This document shows, piece after piece, positions 6,180 to 7,477 of a stretch of 7,477 nucleotides of DNA (positions are counted from its first letter, which is position 1; each line of letters opens with the position of its first letter). The position numbers and the translations under genes are program-made. Source of the stretch: Actinomycetospora sp. (GTDB taxonomy: Bacteria; Actinomycetota; Actinomycetes; Mycobacteriales; Pseudonocardiaceae). The notes under the pieces were generated by a model, which was not told the origin of the DNA, made no database searches, and saw only the letters and a list, made by a program, of their open reading frames with translations. Location of the stretch: NCBI GenBank assembly GCA_025925615.1, contig JAICLN010000211.1, positions 1-7,477 on the forward strand. Direction: 5' to 3'.

Positions 6180-6294
6180 CCCGACGCCCTTGCCCCGACT
6201 CGCCCGGCCCGAGTGCGATCCCGAACCGACGGGAGGCCAGCCCCTTCCCGGCTGATCAACAGCACGTCAGACAGCCCGCAGGGCCCCCAGGGTT

Positions 6295-6394
6295 GCCTGG
6301 TGTGCCACTCGACGTCGCGTCACCCGAGCACCTCATCGTGAGGGGCACACCAGGCCGTTCGCTGAGGCTCCCACGCTGCGTGGTGTGCCACTCG
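6295..6394. repeat. Palindromic repeat cluster after ndgR
   Basis: GCCTGGTGTGCC (6295-6306) and GGCACACCAGGC (6344-6355) form a perfect 12-bp inverted repeat around 37 nt. A third copy, TGGTGTGCCACTCG at 6381-6394, repeats 6298-6311 exactly, 83 bp further on. The cluster occupies the 255-nt gap before the next gene, its last copy ending 4 nt before a candidate -35. The remainder of the gap (6180-6294) shows no gene and only weak short hairpins. Confidence 0.7.
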
Positions 6395-6398
6395 TCCC

Positions 6399-6428
6399 TT
6401 GGGACGGCCTTGCCCGGCGACCTACTCT
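6399..6428 (+). promoter_or_regulatory. Probable leaderless promoter of second split-barrel gene
   Basis: TTGGGA (6399-6404) and TACTCT (6423-6428) are separated by 18 nt and resemble -35 and -10 elements. The -10 ends 6 nt before the GTG start at 6435, and no ribosome-binding site is present, so the transcript probably begins at the start codon. Confidence 0.55.
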
Positions 6429-6434
6429 CGGGTC

Positions 6435-7070
6435 GTGAGCGAGGGACAGCACATCACCACGCCCGAGCAGCTCCGCGAGGTCGTCGGGGAACCGGTGCGC
6501 CGCGCCGTCGTCAAGCAGCGCGACCGACTGGACGACACCGACCGCGCCTTCATCGCGCGGAGCCCCTTCCAGGTGATCGCGACGTCGGGTGGCGACGGCG
6601 GGGTCGACGTCTCCCCCAAGGGCGACCCGGCGGGCTCGGTGCACGTGCTCGACGACCACACGCTGGTGCTGCCCGACCGGCCCGGGAACCGCCGCGTCGA
6701 CGGGTTCGGAAACATCCTCGAGAACCCGCACGTCGGGCTGCTCTTCCTCGTGCCGCGCCGGTCCGACACGCTGCGCGTCAACGGCACCGCGCGCATCCTG
6801 CTCGACCCGCCCTACGCCGAGGCGCTGCGGCACAAGGGGCACGTCCCGCGACTCGTGCTGGAGGTCGGCGTCGAGGAGGTGTTCACCCACTGCGCCAAGG
6901 CGTTGCTGCGCTCGAACCTCTGGGACCCCGAGCAGTGGCCCGAGGACGACCTGCCGAGCATCGCGCAGATGGCGGCCCGCACCACCGACGACATGACCCT
7001 GGCGCAGATGGAGGAGTACTACACCGAGGAGAACACCCGCACGCTGCTCTACCGGACCACCCCGCGCTGA
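6435..7070 (+). CDS. FMN-binding PPOX-class protein, MSMEG_1061-like
   Basis: A 211-residue member of the pyridoxamine 5'-phosphate oxidase-like flavoproteins, resembling the MSMEG_1061 subgroup. Motifs in order: DTDRAFIARSPFQVIATS (34-51), DVSPKGDPAGSVHVLDD (58-74), LVLPDRPGNRRVDGFGNIL (77-95), NPHVGLLFLVP (97-107), LRVNGTARI (113-121) and VEEVFTHCAKALLRSNLWDPEQWP (146-169). These are subgroup hallmarks as I recall them. Members are thought to bind FMN; the substrate is generally unknown. A helical tail (170-211) includes a DDMTLAQMEEYYTEEN segment. The GTG at 6435 is chosen because a -35/-10 pair places transcription start at that codon; upstream in-frame codons run back into promoter sequence. 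It follows ndgR but is separated from it by 255 nt with repeats, so it is its own unit. It is distinct from the shorter split-barrel protein at 2887, with little alignable sequence. Confidence 0.85.
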   Translation: MSEGQHITTPEQLREVVGEPVRRAVVKQRDRLDDTDRAFIARSPFQVIATSGGDGGVDVSPKGDPAGSVHVLDDHTLVLPDRPGNRRVDGFGNILENPHVGLLFLVPRRSDTLRVNGTARILLDPPYAEALRHKGHVPRLVLEVGVEEVFTHCAKALLRSNLWDPEQWPEDDLPSIAQMAARTTDDMTLAQMEEYYTEENTRTLLYRTTPR

Positions 7071-7091
7071 GGGCGGTCCGCCGGCCCGCCC
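7071..7091 (+). terminator. Hairpin after second split-barrel gene
   Basis: GGGCGG (7071-7076) and CCGCCC (7086-7091) form a 6-bp stem with a 9-nt loop directly after the stop codon. It is short and without a T-tract, so support is weak. Confidence 0.3.
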
Positions 7092-7122
7092 CGGGAGCGG
7101 GAGAACTGCCAGGATCACCGCC

Positions 7123-7477
7123 GTGAGTGCCACCGGACCCGCCGTCGACGCCCTCAGCGCCCGCTTCGTCGCGGCCCTCGGCCGCCGCGGCGCCATGGCC
7201 GAGCTGATGGCGCTCGCGACTCTCGGCGGAGCGCCGCACCTCTCGGCGACCCCGCCCGACGTCCCCGTGCTGGCCCACCTCGACGAGGCGCTCGCCCGGG
7301 TCGCCGACGAGGTCGACGGCCAGCTCCGGGAGGCCGTGGCACTCGTGGCGGGCCGCGCGGGCTGGACCCGGACCGCCGCCTACGCCGACGACGAGGCCCT
7401 GTTCGCGGGCTACGCCCACGCGACGCTGCGCGGTGCCGACGACGACGAGGTGGTCCTCGGCCTCGTCCTGCTCGGCC
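7123..7477 (+). CDS. Unrecognised protein, 3' end outside the window
   Basis: A plus-strand frame runs from GTG at 7123 to the window edge without a stop (118 complete codons). The product begins VSATGPAVDALSARFVAALGRRGAMAELMALATLGG and continues alanine, leucine and aspartate-rich, mostly helical in character, ending ADDDEVVLGLVLLG. I do not recognise a family and see no signal peptide or membrane segment. Codons end almost always in G or C, as in neighbouring genes. CAGGAT (7110-7115) ends 7 nt before the GTG, resembling the leaderless promoters upstream in this window. A second in-frame ATG at 7195 is a possible alternative start. The gap from the preceding gene is 52 nt, so read-through from it is also possible. 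Confidence 0.55.
   Translation, partial: MSATGPAVDALSARFVAALGRRGAMAELMALATLGGAPHLSATPPDVPVLAHLDEALARVADEVDGQLREAVALVAGRAGWTRTAAYADDEALFAGYAHATLRGADDDEVVLGLVLLG

Noticed and set aside
6180..6294. Terminator for ndgR
   Set aside because: Only short stems of about 5 bp (for example ACTCG/CGAGT, CAGCC/GGCTG) were found; none stands out from background.
6333..7196. Minus-strand open frame of 287 codons opposite the second split-barrel gene
   Set aside because: It is an antisense shadow; the plus-strand frame carries all conserved PPOX motifs and a promoter.

Overview
The window is very GC-rich DNA with almost exclusively G/C-ending codons, tightly packed genes and several start codons placed just downstream of a -10 hexamer. 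This points to a high-GC actinomycete. The ndgR-type regulator divergent from leuCD fits that phylum, and the overall flavour suggests Pseudonocardia or a relative, but the genus is an inference. No rRNA, tRNA, CRISPR array, transposase or phage gene was seen. I found no clearly new multi-gene system.

Left block (1-2617): a GPR1/FUN34/YaaH-family membrane transporter and a DUF3040 membrane protein lie on the minus strand. A MarR-family regulator is divergent to them, followed by a small four-helix membrane protein with a strong hairpin terminator. The intergenic spaces contain several inverted repeats, including an octamer shared between the marR and four-helix gene upstream regions. Codon use here is less extreme than in the rest of the window.

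Boundary (2618-2886): no gene. It holds two tandem 62-bp copies of a palindromic repeat, just before an apparently leaderless gene.

Right block (2887-7477): a pyridoxamine-phosphate-oxidase-like split-barrel protein converges on leuD. leuC and leuD (isopropylmalate isomerase, leucine biosynthesis) form a minus-strand operon with an 11-nt gap. The IclR-family regulator NdgR/LtbR is divergent from leuC. Between them is a perfect inverted repeat, and further copies of the same half-site overlap both start codons; this is the probable autoregulatory and leuCD operator. A second, unrelated palindromic repeat cluster follows ndgR. Then come a second, larger FMN-binding split-barrel protein (MSMEG_1061-like) and the start of an unrecognised gene that runs off the window.

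The best-supported functional unit is ndgR-leuCD: the regulator probably senses a leucine-pathway signal and controls the isomerase across the shared 49-nt start-to-start region. The left block may be a separately acquired or weakly selected segment. How its membrane proteins relate to the MarR regulator is inferred only from position.
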